From contig NZ_JACHGP010000006.1 of NCBI RefSeq assembly GCF_014202335.1, forward strand, positions 412,463 to 476,462: 64,000 nt of DNA. The letters are read 5' to 3'. The notes beneath the pieces were generated by a model. The model saw only the letters and a list, made by a program, of their open reading frames with translations, searched no databases and was not told where the DNA came from. The stretch comes from Mycobacterium sp. AZCC_0083. GTDB lineage: Bacteria; Actinomycetota; Actinomycetes; Mycobacteriales; Mycobacteriaceae. The translations under genes were made by a program, and so were the position numbers. Below, in pieces: positions 42,945 to 51,198 of the stretch (position 1 is its first letter; every line of letters begins with the position of its first letter).

Positions 42945-43991
42945 ATGCAGGAGCTACTACCCGAACTCGGCTTCTATGTCTTGGGCGGCGCGCCGGAGTC
43001 TCCCCGCGCGCTCATCGACGAGGTTCGCGACGCTGAGGATCTCGGTCTCGGCGCTCTCTTCATCTCCGAGCGGTTCGACCTCAAGGAGGCGGTGACCCTC
43101 TCGGGCGCCGCCGCTGCGGTCTCCAGTCGTCTGCGCATCATCACCGCGGCCACCAACCACAACAGTCGGCATCCGATCGTGACCGCCTCCTACGCCACGA
43201 CGATGCACCGCATGACCGGGGGGCGCTTCACGCTTGGCCTCGGTCGCGGTATCCCACTCCTTCTTGACGCCATGGGGCTGTCCCGCATCACCACCGCCCA
43301 GCTCGAGGACTTCGTCGGCCTGATGCGCCGTCTGTGGAAGGGAGAGGCGATCATCGGCCACAACGGACCAGCCGGGTCCTATCCGTTGCTTCGGCTCGAT
43401 CCAGGGTTCGACGAGACCATCCCGCTCGGCCTGGTGGCGTTCGGTCCCAACTCGCTCGCCCTCGGCGGCCGATTGTTCGACGACGTCATCTTGCATACGT
43501 ACTTCGCCGATGAGACCTTGGCTCGTTGTGTCGGGATCGTGAAGGACGCGGCCGCCGACGCCGGCCGCGACCCGGACGACGTGCGGGTGTGGTCCTGCTT
43601 CGCCACGATCGGTGACCACATCCCCGAGCCGCTGCGGCTCAAGAAGTCCGTCGGCCGGCTCGCCACCTACCTACAGGCATACGGCGACCTGCTCGTCGAA
43701 ACCAACGGCTGGGACCCGGTGGTACTGGCCCGCTTCCGCGCCGACCCGCTCGTTGCTGGCTTCACCGCTTCGATCGACGGGCACGCCACGACCGACCAAC
43801 TCGAGCACATCGCCACACTCATCCCCGAGGAGTGGCTCGCGCCCGCTGCAACGGGCATACCCGAGGCGTGCGCCCGTGCCATCCGCGGCCAACGTGCCCT
43901 CGGTGCCGACGCCGTGATCCTGCACGGCGCCACGCCCAGCGAACTGGCCCCCGTCGTCACCGCCTACCGCGAGGGCCAAACCAGCCCGTAG
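42945..43991 (+). CDS. LLM-class flavin-dependent (probably F420) oxidoreductase
   Basis: 348-aa luciferase-like TIM barrel: LGFYVLGGAPESPRALIDEVRDAEDLGLG, ALFISERFD, TGGRFTLGLGRG, and GADAVILHG near the C-terminus. Mycobacterial members of this group use F420 or FMN. The family often accompanies lipid or steroid catabolic loci. ATG 42945, near-leaderless. Followed after 25 bp by a TetR gene, likely one transcript. Confidence 0.88.
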   Translation: MQELLPELGFYVLGGAPESPRALIDEVRDAEDLGLGALFISERFDLKEAVTLSGAAAAVSSRLRIITAATNHNSRHPIVTASYATTMHRMTGGRFTLGLGRGIPLLLDAMGLSRITTAQLEDFVGLMRRLWKGEAIIGHNGPAGSYPLLRLDPGFDETIPLGLVAFGPNSLALGGRLFDDVILHTYFADETLARCVGIVKDAAADAGRDPDDVRVWSCFATIGDHIPEPLRLKKSVGRLATYLQAYGDLLVETNGWDPVVLARFRADPLVAGFTASIDGHATTDQLEHIATLIPEEWLAPAATGIPEACARAIRGQRALGADAVILHGATPSELAPVVTAYREGQTSP

Positions 43992-44016
43992 GGGATCCGG
44001 CGGGCAGAATCGAGGA

Positions 44017-44625
44017 ATGCCCGCTTCGTTCCAACGGCCGACGCAAGCCGAACGGGTCGACCAGTCCACCCATCGCCTGCTCGAAGCGGCTGCCCAGCTC
44101 GTGGCCGAGCAGGGTTACCACCGGACGACCGCAGCCCAGATCGCCGAGCGGGCCGGCTACAGCCGGGAGATGGTCCGGGTGCGCTTCGGCTCGAAGGCCG
44201 GACTGATCGCCGACATCCTCGCCAGTGATTACCAGCGACGTCTTCTGAGTGCTTCGGTGCCGTCGGCCAACACTGGGCTCGCTCGACTGCGCGCGTCAGC
44301 GCACGCACTCAAGGAGCTCGCCGACGAATCGTCCGTCTTCCTGCGAGCGGTCTTCGTCCTGAACCTCGAAGCCGCCACGTCGATCCCCGAGCTCCAGCCG
44401 CGCATGACGGTGTGGCTAGGGGAGGTCGAACGGAACTTCCGGGCGCACGTCGCCGAAGGCATCGGTGATGGTTCCATCCGGCTCTCGGTCCACCCCGAGA
44501 ACAAGGCCAGAGAGCTCCTGGCCCTCACCATCGGCTCGGCCTACCTGTACTTGCTTGACGGCGACCAGACCGACCCCAGCCGACTCCTCCAGGCCGCACT
44601 CGACGACATCGAGGCCGATCACTGA
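44017..44625 (+). CDS. TetR-family transcriptional regulator
   Basis: 202 aa: HTH RTTAAQIAERAGYSREMVRVRFGSKAGLIADIL, then an all-helical ligand domain (SSVFLRAVFVLNLEAATSIPEL). ATG 44017. Directly downstream of the luciferase-like gene; the perfect palindrome at 42910 is its most obvious target. Last intact plus-strand gene before the degraded segment. Confidence 0.9.
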   Translation: MPASFQRPTQAERVDQSTHRLLEAAAQLVAEQGYHRTTAAQIAERAGYSREMVRVRFGSKAGLIADILASDYQRRLLSASVPSANTGLARLRASAHALKELADESSVFLRAVFVLNLEAATSIPELQPRMTVWLGEVERNFRAHVAEGIGDGSIRLSVHPENKARELLALTIGSAYLYLLDGDQTDPSRLLQAALDDIEADH

Positions 44626-44635
44626 CATCCCGCGG

Positions 44636-44710
44636 TCGGGGACGAGAGCAGCGAAACAGGTGTCTGCGGTGGCCACTGTCCCCGCCGAGGCGTCGGTGTC
44701 GGCGACCAGA
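44636..44710 (+). pseudogene. Relic of an mce-associated protein gene (copy 1)
   Basis: In one frame the stretch reads AAKQVSAVATVPAEASVS, matching the region before the C-terminal beta-strands of mce-associated membrane proteins. Nothing family-like precedes or follows. The last 54 bp (44657-44710) match 46037-46090 at about 85 percent in direct orientation. Confidence 0.55.
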
Positions 44711-44778
44711 ACGCGCCAGCGTAGGCCCACTCCTTTAGAAAAGGAAACCGCCGTGCAAGTAGTGCAGCCGCGCCGAGC

Positions 44779-44859
44779 TAGCTCAGCTACGACCAAACCG
44801 GTCGCAGTCCAGTAGGCGACCGTTTTGGTGCGCCGTGACAGGGTTCGGGATATTCGTGC
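44779..44859 (-). pseudogene. Possible DoxX-family N-terminal fragment
   Basis: One minus-strand frame reads SRRTKTVAYWTATGLVVAEL, similar to the start of DoxX-like membrane proteins (TKTIAYW-TT-LVAAE). Only about 25 codons are recognisable before it degenerates. Confidence 0.3.
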
Positions 44860-44887
44860 CGACAGCCAAGTCGATCTCTCCGTTTGA

Positions 44888-45086
44888 CATCTGGGTTTCG
44901 AGGATGTGGGCGCCGAGACCGATGAGCAAATGGGTTGTGCCAGTGCCGCTGTCACCGGGCAGCACGACCGGCTCGCTGGCCTTGAGATAGCGCCCCAGAG
45001 GCCAGGTTGGCCAGTTGGGCAGGCTGAATGGCGGCTGCAGCATCGATGTCGAACTCTGAAAGACGTTTGGCTCGACGGAGTTTCGC
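44888..45086 (-). pseudogene. Fossil of an IS21-family IstB helper ATPase
   Basis: Two frames join into one IstB-like sequence: AKRLSEFDIDAAAAIQPAQL up to about 45005, then, after a 1-base shift, RYLKASEPVVLPGDSGTGTT and HLLIGLG. The Walker A Lys is replaced by Thr. It then jumps to AHILET, a motif normally about 140 residues later, so there is also an internal deletion. No IstA or terminal repeats seen. The rest of 44626-45119 has no convincing gene. Confidence 0.7.
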
Positions 45087-45119
45087 TTAGTTGAGGGCGC
45101 GCGAAAGTTGGCGACCCCC

Positions 45120-45902
45120 TCAGTCGACGCGCTCGGCGTGCACCACCATGAAGGGCATGTGCAGCACCCTGTCGCCACCCAGCAGCGGAGCAATCGTGGC
45201 GTACCGGCCGGTTACGTCCCGCATCTGTTCGAGCTGTTCGGGGGCCATTTGTTCCCGGATCGGTGCCGGGATTTCGTCCACACCACCGCTGAGCGCGGCG
45301 CCATTGCCCAGGTAAGTCGTCGGGCCGAGGAAGTTGATTCGCCACCCGTTCGCGGTGAGCGTGCTACGGATGTTCGACTCCGGCACGGCACCCATCGACG
45401 CGATGATGCCGTTGACACTGCGGTCGGAAAAACAGTAGATGTACCAGCGGGCGCCGGGTCGCGTCGACCTGTGCAGGGCGGCCGCGTATGCCAGGCGGGC
45501 TTCGTCGTCGAGGCAGTGATACAGCGCGCTGTCGATCACCGTGTCGAACCGTCCGTCGTACCCGGTCAGGTCCGTTGCGTCGGCGACGCCGAAGGTCACC
45601 GTCACTTCGGCCTCGGCAGCCCGGCCGCGGGCCTGCTCGATCGCGGCGGCAGACCCGTCGAGCGCGGTCACCGAATGTCCCCGGGAGGCAAGGAAAATGG
45701 CGTTGTCGCCGAGGCCGCAGCCGATGTCGAGCACGTCGCCGGTGATGGCACCGAGCGCTTCGAGTTCCATTAGCCGGGGCTGCGCCTGGGCGATGTCCCA
45801 GGGAATCGCGGTCGGTGGCGGCGCCCCTGCGAAGGTGGGCTCGCCGCGGTAGAGCTTGTCGTACATTTCGGGGGGCGGAGTGAAGGTCCCTGGAGTCGTC
45901 AC
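45120..45902 (-). CDS. Class I SAM-dependent methyltransferase
   Basis: 260 aa, Rossmann methyltransferase: VLDIGCGLGDNAIFLASRGHSVTALDGSAAAI (motif I and acidic loop), DTVIDSALYHCLDDE (motif IV/post). N-terminal EMYDKLYRGEPTFAGAPPPTAIPWDI resembles thiopurine-methyltransferase-like or TehB-like actinobacterial enzymes. I start at GTG 45902; the open frame to 45983 adds nothing family-like. The only intact gene in the decayed 44.6-46.2 kb stretch. Substrate unknown. Confidence 0.87.
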   Translation of the reverse strand: MTTPGTFTPPPEMYDKLYRGEPTFAGAPPPTAIPWDIAQAQPRLMELEALGAITGDVLDIGCGLGDNAIFLASRGHSVTALDGSAAAIEQARGRAAEAEVTVTFGVADATDLTGYDGRFDTVIDSALYHCLDDEARLAYAAALHRSTRPGARWYIYCFSDRSVNGIIASMGAVPESNIRSTLTANGWRINFLGPTTYLGNGAALSGGVDEIPAPIREQMAPEQLEQMRDVTGRYATIAPLLGGDRVLHMPFMVVHAERVD

Positions 45903-46000
45903 TCTCGCAGCGTACTTCGCAGCTCGGTCGGTGCGGTGCGGTGCTGCGCCCACATTCTGCGAAACAGAATCGCACGCTCGCATGGGGCTTCATTCCGCAT

Positions 46001-46138
46001 ACCCGCGACGTCGTCGTCCCCGGAGCGAAGGAAAGGCAGGTGTCTGCGGCGGCCACCGTCCCCGCGGCGGCGTCGGTGTCGGAGAACCAAGCCGTGGTGC
46101 TGCTCTTCGTCAATCAGACCGTAAACCTGGACAACATC
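46001..46138 (+). pseudogene. Relic of an mce-associated protein gene (copy 2)
   Basis: Frame reads DVVVPGAKERQVSAAATVPA, then SENQAVVLLFVNQTVNLDNI. This matches the conserved C-terminal half of mce-associated membrane proteins (PGA-x-K-x-x-V-A...HAVVL-FVNQT), but the membrane helix and the last 30 residues are gone. Opposite in strand to the intact homologue at 47036. Contains the second copy of the 54-bp repeat (46037-46090). Confidence 0.7.
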
Positions 46139-46255
46139 CGTAACGATGAAAACCTTGTCCGTCAAGCCTTGCATGGCGTCTCCCGCAACTGCACGACACG
46201 ACTCTCGAACGCATTGCGGCGCAGCGGCCGCCGCCTTGAGGGTTGAGTAGGCGGA

Positions 46256-46978
46256 CTACTCGATGATGGGCAGGAACTCCGGGGCAAAGAGGTCGCTTAC
46301 CGCTGTCCACGGAATGGTGATCGTGTGAAGTCCGCGACCGAATTGATAGTCAGGAAAGTGCAATTCAACACCGCCGGTCCTCGGAACCCAGTATTTGAAG
46401 TTTATGTCGGTGGGAGCCAAGCCGGCGCTGTACTGCTCCCAACCGCCCAGTGGCGGCGGATATGCGGTCGGCAGAATCGCTTTCGTCAGTTCAGACAGCC
46501 GAGCGAGGCCGACGCGTTCGTCCCGGAACAAATTGTCCCAGACGATCTGGACACCGCTGCGAGCGTCGAACACTCGCGTCGCCACCGTCTGAAAAGGCAT
46601 GTTTGGCATGTCGGTGTTGTACTCGCCAAGAAATACCTCGGAAATAGTGATTGGACGGAAGTCCAGCGTGCCGGTTGTGTGGAACGTCCAATGGTTGGTC
46701 TTACTTGCGCTGGCTACGTGCAACCAACCCTGGCCATGGGCCTCGTCTTCGAGGATACCGTTGATCGCGTCTGTGATTTCCTGGTCGCCACCCGCGATTC
46801 GTTGATATTGAACAGTCCAGTCCCCCAAACCATTTGGGCTCCCGCCAGCCAGCAGATCCGGCACCACGGAGTAGCTGACACCATTCGACACGGAGTCGGC
46901 GTGAGCATCGCCCGCAGACCACAAGAAAGTGGTTGCGACTGCCATCAGCGTGATGCGGCCGATATTCGCAAGCTTCAC
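46256..46978 (-). CDS. Secreted DUF3298/RsiV-domain protein (MPT64-like family)
   Basis: About 240 aa with a signal peptide ending AHA-DS. The mature protein has the DUF3298 layout: WTFHTTGTLDFRPITISEVF, SGVQIVWDNLFRDERVGLARLSELTKAILP and a C-terminal LHFPDYQFGRGLHTITIPWTAVSDLF. The same fold occurs in mycobacterial MPT64 and the anti-sigma factor RsiV. GTG 46978 follows GGGGGCAGG; ATG 47017 is also possible. Last gene of the mce operon (57 bp after the mce-associated protein). Role unknown; extracellular. Confidence 0.8.
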   Translation of the reverse strand: MKLANIGRITLMAVATTFLWSAGDAHADSVSNGVSYSVVPDLLAGGSPNGLGDWTVQYQRIAGGDQEITDAINGILEDEAHGQGWLHVASASKTNHWTFHTTGTLDFRPITISEVFLGEYNTDMPNMPFQTVATRVFDARSGVQIVWDNLFRDERVGLARLSELTKAILPTAYPPPLGGWEQYSAGLAPTDINFKYWVPRTGGVELHFPDYQFGRGLHTITIPWTAVSDLFAPEFLPIIE

Positions 46979-47035
46979 GCCTGCCCCCACGGCGAGCCGG
47001 CAATCACGGGTAAGCACTCGGTCGCGGTCACGACG

Positions 47036-47695
47036 TTATTGGATGTCGAGTTTGCTGGCCAGCCAGCGATTGTCGATGAGTTCCATGGTCATCTCGACTC
47101 TGTTGCGGTCGATCCGGGGCTCGGGATTCACGACGTTGCTGATTGATTGGTCGACGAAGAGCAGCACTTCGACTTTGGTCTTCGTGGTCGATTTGATGGC
47201 CGCGTCGACCACGGTGCCATGGCTCACTGCTTTGTTGTCGATCAGGACTTGTCGTAGTTGGGTGGCCGACTGGCTGTACATGTCTTTGAATTCTCCGGTG
47301 GCGCCATCGAGCACCTGGGCAAAATTGTGGTCGATGTCCTTGGTGTCGACGCTGGTCAACGTGACGGCATAGCTCTGCGCTACCGCCAGCGCGGCGCGGC
47401 CGGCGGCGGCGGTGTCGTGTTCCTGTTTGAGTTGCCAGCCCAGGAACCCCGACATTCCCAGCGCCGCCACGAAGAGAATGCCGGCCGCCACGACGATGCC
47501 TCTGCGCAGCAGACGACGGGACCGTGACACTGCTGGGGTCTCGTGGGCGTCGTCCAGCGCGTCCTCGGTCGCCTCCGCGGCCTCGTCGTCTGCTGCGCTA
47601 TTCGCTTCCTCGATGTCTGGGAGATCGTCGCGCAGGCGGAGCATGTCGAAGACGTCGCTACTGCCGTTCGTGGGCTTGAAAACCTTCATCTCCAT
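47036..47695 (-). CDS. Mce-associated membrane protein
   Basis: 219 aa: acidic cytosolic N-terminus (DDLPDIEEANSAADDEAAEAT), one membrane helix (GIVVAAGILFVAALGMSGFLGWQ) and a periplasmic NTF2-like domain ending in KTKVEVLLFVDQSISNV and VEMTMELIDNRWLASKLDI. Such proteins stabilise or assist Mce transporters. ATG 47695, 10 bp after the mceF stop, so it is part of the operon. Two broken homologues lie just downstream of the operon. Confidence 0.88.
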   Translation of the reverse strand: MEMKVFKPTNGSSDVFDMLRLRDDLPDIEEANSAADDEAAEATEDALDDAHETPAVSRSRRLLRRGIVVAAGILFVAALGMSGFLGWQLKQEHDTAAAGRAALAVAQSYAVTLTSVDTKDIDHNFAQVLDGATGEFKDMYSQSATQLRQVLIDNKAVSHGTVVDAAIKSTTKTKVEVLLFVDQSISNVVNPEPRIDRNRVEMTMELIDNRWLASKLDIQ

Positions 47696-47705
47696 GTTGG
47701 CCGTC

Positions 47706-48974
47706 CTAATTCGGTGGTGTTGCGGGGAGCTGAGGTCCCCCGTATGGCGTCGGTATTGAGTTGGGACCCACCGGTGTTGGGTCGGTGTGCGCGAGTGGGT
47801 CGTAGCCCTGCGGCGGCCCCGCGGTGTCATCGCCGGGGGGGCGCGGCGCGTTGCGGGCGCCGCGAATCAGAACGGCGGGATCGGGGTTGGCGCAGTAGGT
47901 GTAGCGGTAGGGCTCGGGGAAATCGGGTGTCGAGGGTGGTCGCCGCGGAAGGTTGTAGTCGCAGCTGTAGCGCGGGTAGATGTCCACGATCGACCACGCG
48001 CCACCATCGCGGATCATGCTGGCGACCGCGTCGAGCATCGACCCGCGAGTGGTGGGGAAGAGCGCCTGCAGGGCCGGGACCCGGACATACGACAGTTGTG
48101 CGATCGTGGTCAGATTGCCCAGCAGTTGGGACATGGTCTCGGAATTGTCGGCGATGACGTTGTCCAGCGCGGTCATCGGTGCGCTGCCACGGTCGAGCAG
48201 GGTCCGAAAACCGCCGTCCATGGCATTCACACCGCGCAAGATTTGCCGCAAATTCTGCGTGGTGTGCCGGAGCCCGGGATTGACGTCGGCCAGTGTGGTC
48301 AAGACGATCTGGCTGTTCTTCAGCACGCTAACGGTTTGTGGCAGCACGGAATCAAGGGTGGAGATCAAGAAGGTGCCCCCGTCGAGCAGCGCCGCCAGCT
48401 TCTGCGGACCCTGGCGTCCGACGCGGAGTTCATCGGTGATGGCTGCGAGCTTCGCGGGATCCAGCTGAGCCAGCGCACCGTCGGCGTCACCGAGTAGATG
48501 CGCCAACGACACTGGAATGGTGGTCTGGTGCTCGCCGACGGCACTGCCGTCGGTCAGGGCCGGTGCGTGGTCGTCCTGCGGCCGGAAATCCAGGTACTGT
48601 TCGCCGGCCGGCGACAGGGCCGAGACGCGCACGAGGCTGTCCTGCGGGATCCGCACGTCGGCATCGATGGCGGCTACCGCCACCACACCGGTGTCGGTAA
48701 AGCTGACCGATTCGACGCGGCCGATCGGTGTACCGCGCAGGGTGACGTCTTGGTTGGCGAGAAGCCCACCCGACTCGGGTAACAACACCCGCACGGCGAT
48801 GGTGGAACGCGCCGGGTTGACGCGAAGCGACCCGAACGTGACATAGCCCGCCGCGGCGATCAAGGTCAGGACCAAGCCAATACATGCCACCGCGACGCGG
48901 CGTCGTGTCACCGCGCGGACGCAGTCGACGATGAGTCGCGCGGCCCTTTCGAGCGGGTTCGGTGACGCCGTCAT
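47706..48974 (-). CDS. mceF: MceF substrate-binding subunit
   Basis: 422 aa: N-terminal membrane helix (VAVACIGLVLTLIAAAGYVTF), MlaD/Mce domain (STIAVRVLLPESGGLLANQDVTLRGTPIGRVESV) and a long helical region (PNLRQILRGVNAMD-type repeats), then a Pro-rich tail. One of six proteins forming the hexameric tube that carries lipids across the envelope. ATG 48974 overlaps the mceE stop (ATGA). Position sixth in the A-F order. Confidence 0.9.
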   Translation of the reverse strand: MTASPNPLERAARLIVDCVRAVTRRRVAVACIGLVLTLIAAAGYVTFGSLRVNPARSTIAVRVLLPESGGLLANQDVTLRGTPIGRVESVSFTDTGVVAVAAIDADVRIPQDSLVRVSALSPAGEQYLDFRPQDDHAPALTDGSAVGEHQTTIPVSLAHLLGDADGALAQLDPAKLAAITDELRVGRQGPQKLAALLDGGTFLISTLDSVLPQTVSVLKNSQIVLTTLADVNPGLRHTTQNLRQILRGVNAMDGGFRTLLDRGSAPMTALDNVIADNSETMSQLLGNLTTIAQLSYVRVPALQALFPTTRGSMLDAVASMIRDGGAWSIVDIYPRYSCDYNLPRRPPSTPDFPEPYRYTYCANPDPAVLIRGARNAPRPPGDDTAGPPQGYDPLAHTDPTPVGPNSIPTPYGGPQLPATPPN

Positions 48975-50092
48975 CGCCCGGGTCCAAACGCTTTGTTTAG
49001 CAACAGATTCCACTGATATCTCAGACTCCCGATCATCGCGTGATAATCGGTGCCGTCAGGCCCGTGAAACTCAGGATCACCGGGATAGTTCATGTCAGGT
49101 AGGGAACCGAACGCGAGCTGCGCAAAGTCCCCGTTGGCGTGCGCCGCCGTTGCGTTGGTGGTCTTCATCATGATCCCGATCAGCTTGTTGAACGCCGTCA
49201 ACGAGAGATTGGGGTCGAGACTGACATCGTTGAACACCGCCGACAGGTGGTTGAGATCGGCGATCAAACTGCGGGTGTCGGTCCCTTGCAAGGACGGGAA
49301 CCGGGAGAGTTGGCTGGTGATGCGCGCGACCGAATCCACCAGGTCGGCCAGCTGCGCGGTGTTGTCGGCGATGACGCTTGTCGCTGGCCCGGCGGCAGCG
49401 AGGGCCTCGTTGAGCGTGTTCTGGCGCGCGGAAAGCGTGGTGGCCAGCGCCGATGTACCGCGCACCGCCGTCTCGATCTGTGCCGACCGCGCGTTCAGCC
49501 GAGAGATCAACGTGTTGGACTGTTGCAGGAGCGTGGCGATCTTCGCGCCGCGTCCGCCCATCGCCGTGCCCGCACCGTTGACGATGGACGTCAGCTGCCG
49601 GATTGCACCCCCGTTGACCAGTAGCGCCGCCGCGCTGAGCAGTTCTTCGACGGTTGCGGCAGCAGAGGTCGAACTCAAGGGGATCGCGTCTCCGTCGTGC
49701 AGGAGCGCCGCGTTGGGAGCCTGGTCCGGAGCGGGTCGGATCGCGACGAAGAGGTCGCCGAGCGGGGTGGCCGAGCGCAACTCGGCGGTGCTGCCAACCC
49801 TCAACGGAATAGTGGCGTTGATCCGCATCGTCACGTACGCGGTAAAGTCCTTCGCTCGGAACGATTCGACTTCACCGATGTCGGCGCCGTTGAGCTTGAC
49901 CCTCGCCTTGGCCGGCAAATTCAACGCGTTTGAGAATGCGGCGGTCAACGTGTAGCTGTCGGCGGTGACCCCGGGGGCCGGCAGCGGCAAACTCTCCAAA
50001 CCGGTCGCGCATCCGGCGAGCAGCACGATCATTGCGGCCGCGATGCCACCTCGAAAGCCACGGCGGCGCGTGGCGCGTCGGCCGGCCCTCAT
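48971..50092 (-). CDS. mceE: MceE lipoprotein subunit
   Basis: 373 aa. ATG 50092 gives an Arg-rich N-terminus and a signal with a canonical lipobox (VLLAGC), as expected for the MceE/LprK position. Mce domain: YTLTAAFSNALNLPAKARVKLNGADIGEVESF, then helical region and C-terminal DPEFHGPDGTDYHAMIGSLRYQWN. Overlaps both neighbours by 4 bp. Lipid-anchored component of the transporter tube. Confidence 0.92.
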   Translation of the reverse strand: MRAGRRATRRRGFRGGIAAAMIVLLAGCATGLESLPLPAPGVTADSYTLTAAFSNALNLPAKARVKLNGADIGEVESFRAKDFTAYVTMRINATIPLRVGSTAELRSATPLGDLFVAIRPAPDQAPNAALLHDGDAIPLSSTSAAATVEELLSAAALLVNGGAIRQLTSIVNGAGTAMGGRGAKIATLLQQSNTLISRLNARSAQIETAVRGTSALATTLSARQNTLNEALAAAGPATSVIADNTAQLADLVDSVARITSQLSRFPSLQGTDTRSLIADLNHLSAVFNDVSLDPNLSLTAFNKLIGIMMKTTNATAAHANGDFAQLAFGSLPDMNYPGDPEFHGPDGTDYHAMIGSLRYQWNLLLNKAFGPGR

Positions 50093-51198
50093 CGCTGAAC
50101 GCCCGCCATCAGTTCGAGCATGCCGGTGACGCCGAAGTCTGGTCCGTAGTCCTGAATTGTGCCGGTCGAACACCCCAGCTGTTTGTCCCCGATGAGGTTG
50201 CACAGTTCCTTTGCCATCTGACCGTCGAAGAGAATCTTGTCGGCCAATGCGTGCACGCGCAGACTGCCGGCGTTGGCGTCGATTGCGTTGTAGACGTTGT
50301 CGATGGCCAGCGGTGTCACATCGAAGAATTCCGCCAATTCGCGGCGGTAGTCGTTGACCGTCGTGGTGATTGCCTGGGCATCGGTAACGGTGCCCTTCAG
50401 GCCCTCGCGGTTGTGGTCCAGCAGCGAAGTGGCTTGAGCGAGAATCTCATTGATCTTCGTGCCGGTGGTCCCCGCGCCGAAGTCTTCATCGGCCAGGATG
50501 TCGCTGAGTTGGCGGATGTTCGACACGAATTCGCGGATGGCGGCATCGTTGTCGGCAGCAGCTTGCGTCAAGTCCGCGAGATTGGCGACGATCGCCTGGA
50601 TGTCCTTCTTGCTGCCGGCGCCGTTGTCGGCGCTCAGCCGCAGTGCCTGGGACAGCTGATCGAGGGTGGTCTTGATGTTCGGGCCGTTGCCAGACGTGAC
50701 CTTGTCGCCGATATCGATGAGGCCCGCCAGCGGCCCGTGACCCTGATCGTCTCCGCTCAGGGAGCGCGACAGTTTGTCGACCATCGCGAGCGTTCGGTCG
50801 AACTCGACCGGTGTGCGGGTACGGGCCAGGCTCAATACATCCCCGTTCCTCAACTTCGGTCCGCCGCGGTAGACCGGTGTGAGCTCGATATGGCGATCGG
50901 TCAGAATCGATGTCGATACCGTGACGGCTGAAACATTGGCAGGTACATCGAAACCCTTGTCGATCGCGAGCTTGACCTCGACGTAGCTGTCCTTGGCAAC
51001 GATGCTGGTCACTTTTCCGACCGGCATTCCCAGCACCGAGACCGCGTTGCCCTCGTACAGTCCAACGCTGTCCTCGAACTGAGCCGTCACCGTCATCGGC
51101 TGGTCCGCGCTGCGTGGGATCAGGGTGAAGGCCGCAACGGCCAACCCAGCCACGACGATCAGCAGCACGGCAACGGTTCGCCCAAGTTTGCGGCTCAT
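50089..51198 (-). CDS. mceD: MceD substrate-binding subunit
   Basis: 369 aa: membrane helix LLIVVAGLAVAAFTLI, Mce domain MTVTAQFEDSVGLYEGNAVSVLGMPVGKVTSI and helical region with repeated Asn/Asp-rich turns. ATG 51198 overlaps the mceC stop by 4 bp; the frame upstream of it is within mceC. Confidence 0.91.
   Translation of the reverse strand: MSRKLGRTVAVLLIVVAGLAVAAFTLIPRSADQPMTVTAQFEDSVGLYEGNAVSVLGMPVGKVTSIVAKDSYVEVKLAIDKGFDVPANVSAVTVSTSILTDRHIELTPVYRGGPKLRNGDVLSLARTRTPVEFDRTLAMVDKLSRSLSGDDQGHGPLAGLIDIGDKVTSGNGPNIKTTLDQLSQALRLSADNGAGSKKDIQAIVANLADLTQAAADNDAAIREFVSNIRQLSDILADEDFGAGTTGTKINEILAQATSLLDHNREGLKGTVTDAQAITTTVNDYRRELAEFFDVTPLAIDNVYNAIDANAGSLRVHALADKILFDGQMAKELCNLIGDKQLGCSTGTIQDYGPDFGVTGMLELMAGVQR

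Noticed and set aside
44636..46138. The 54-bp direct repeats as ends of a composite transposon
   Set aside because: They code for the same piece of an mce-associated protein and lack terminal inverted repeats or target duplications.
46110..46174. Minus-strand MQGLTDKVFIVTD resembles the start of a short-chain dehydrogenase
   Set aside because: Only about 13 codons match and the glycine motif is missing; too short to call.
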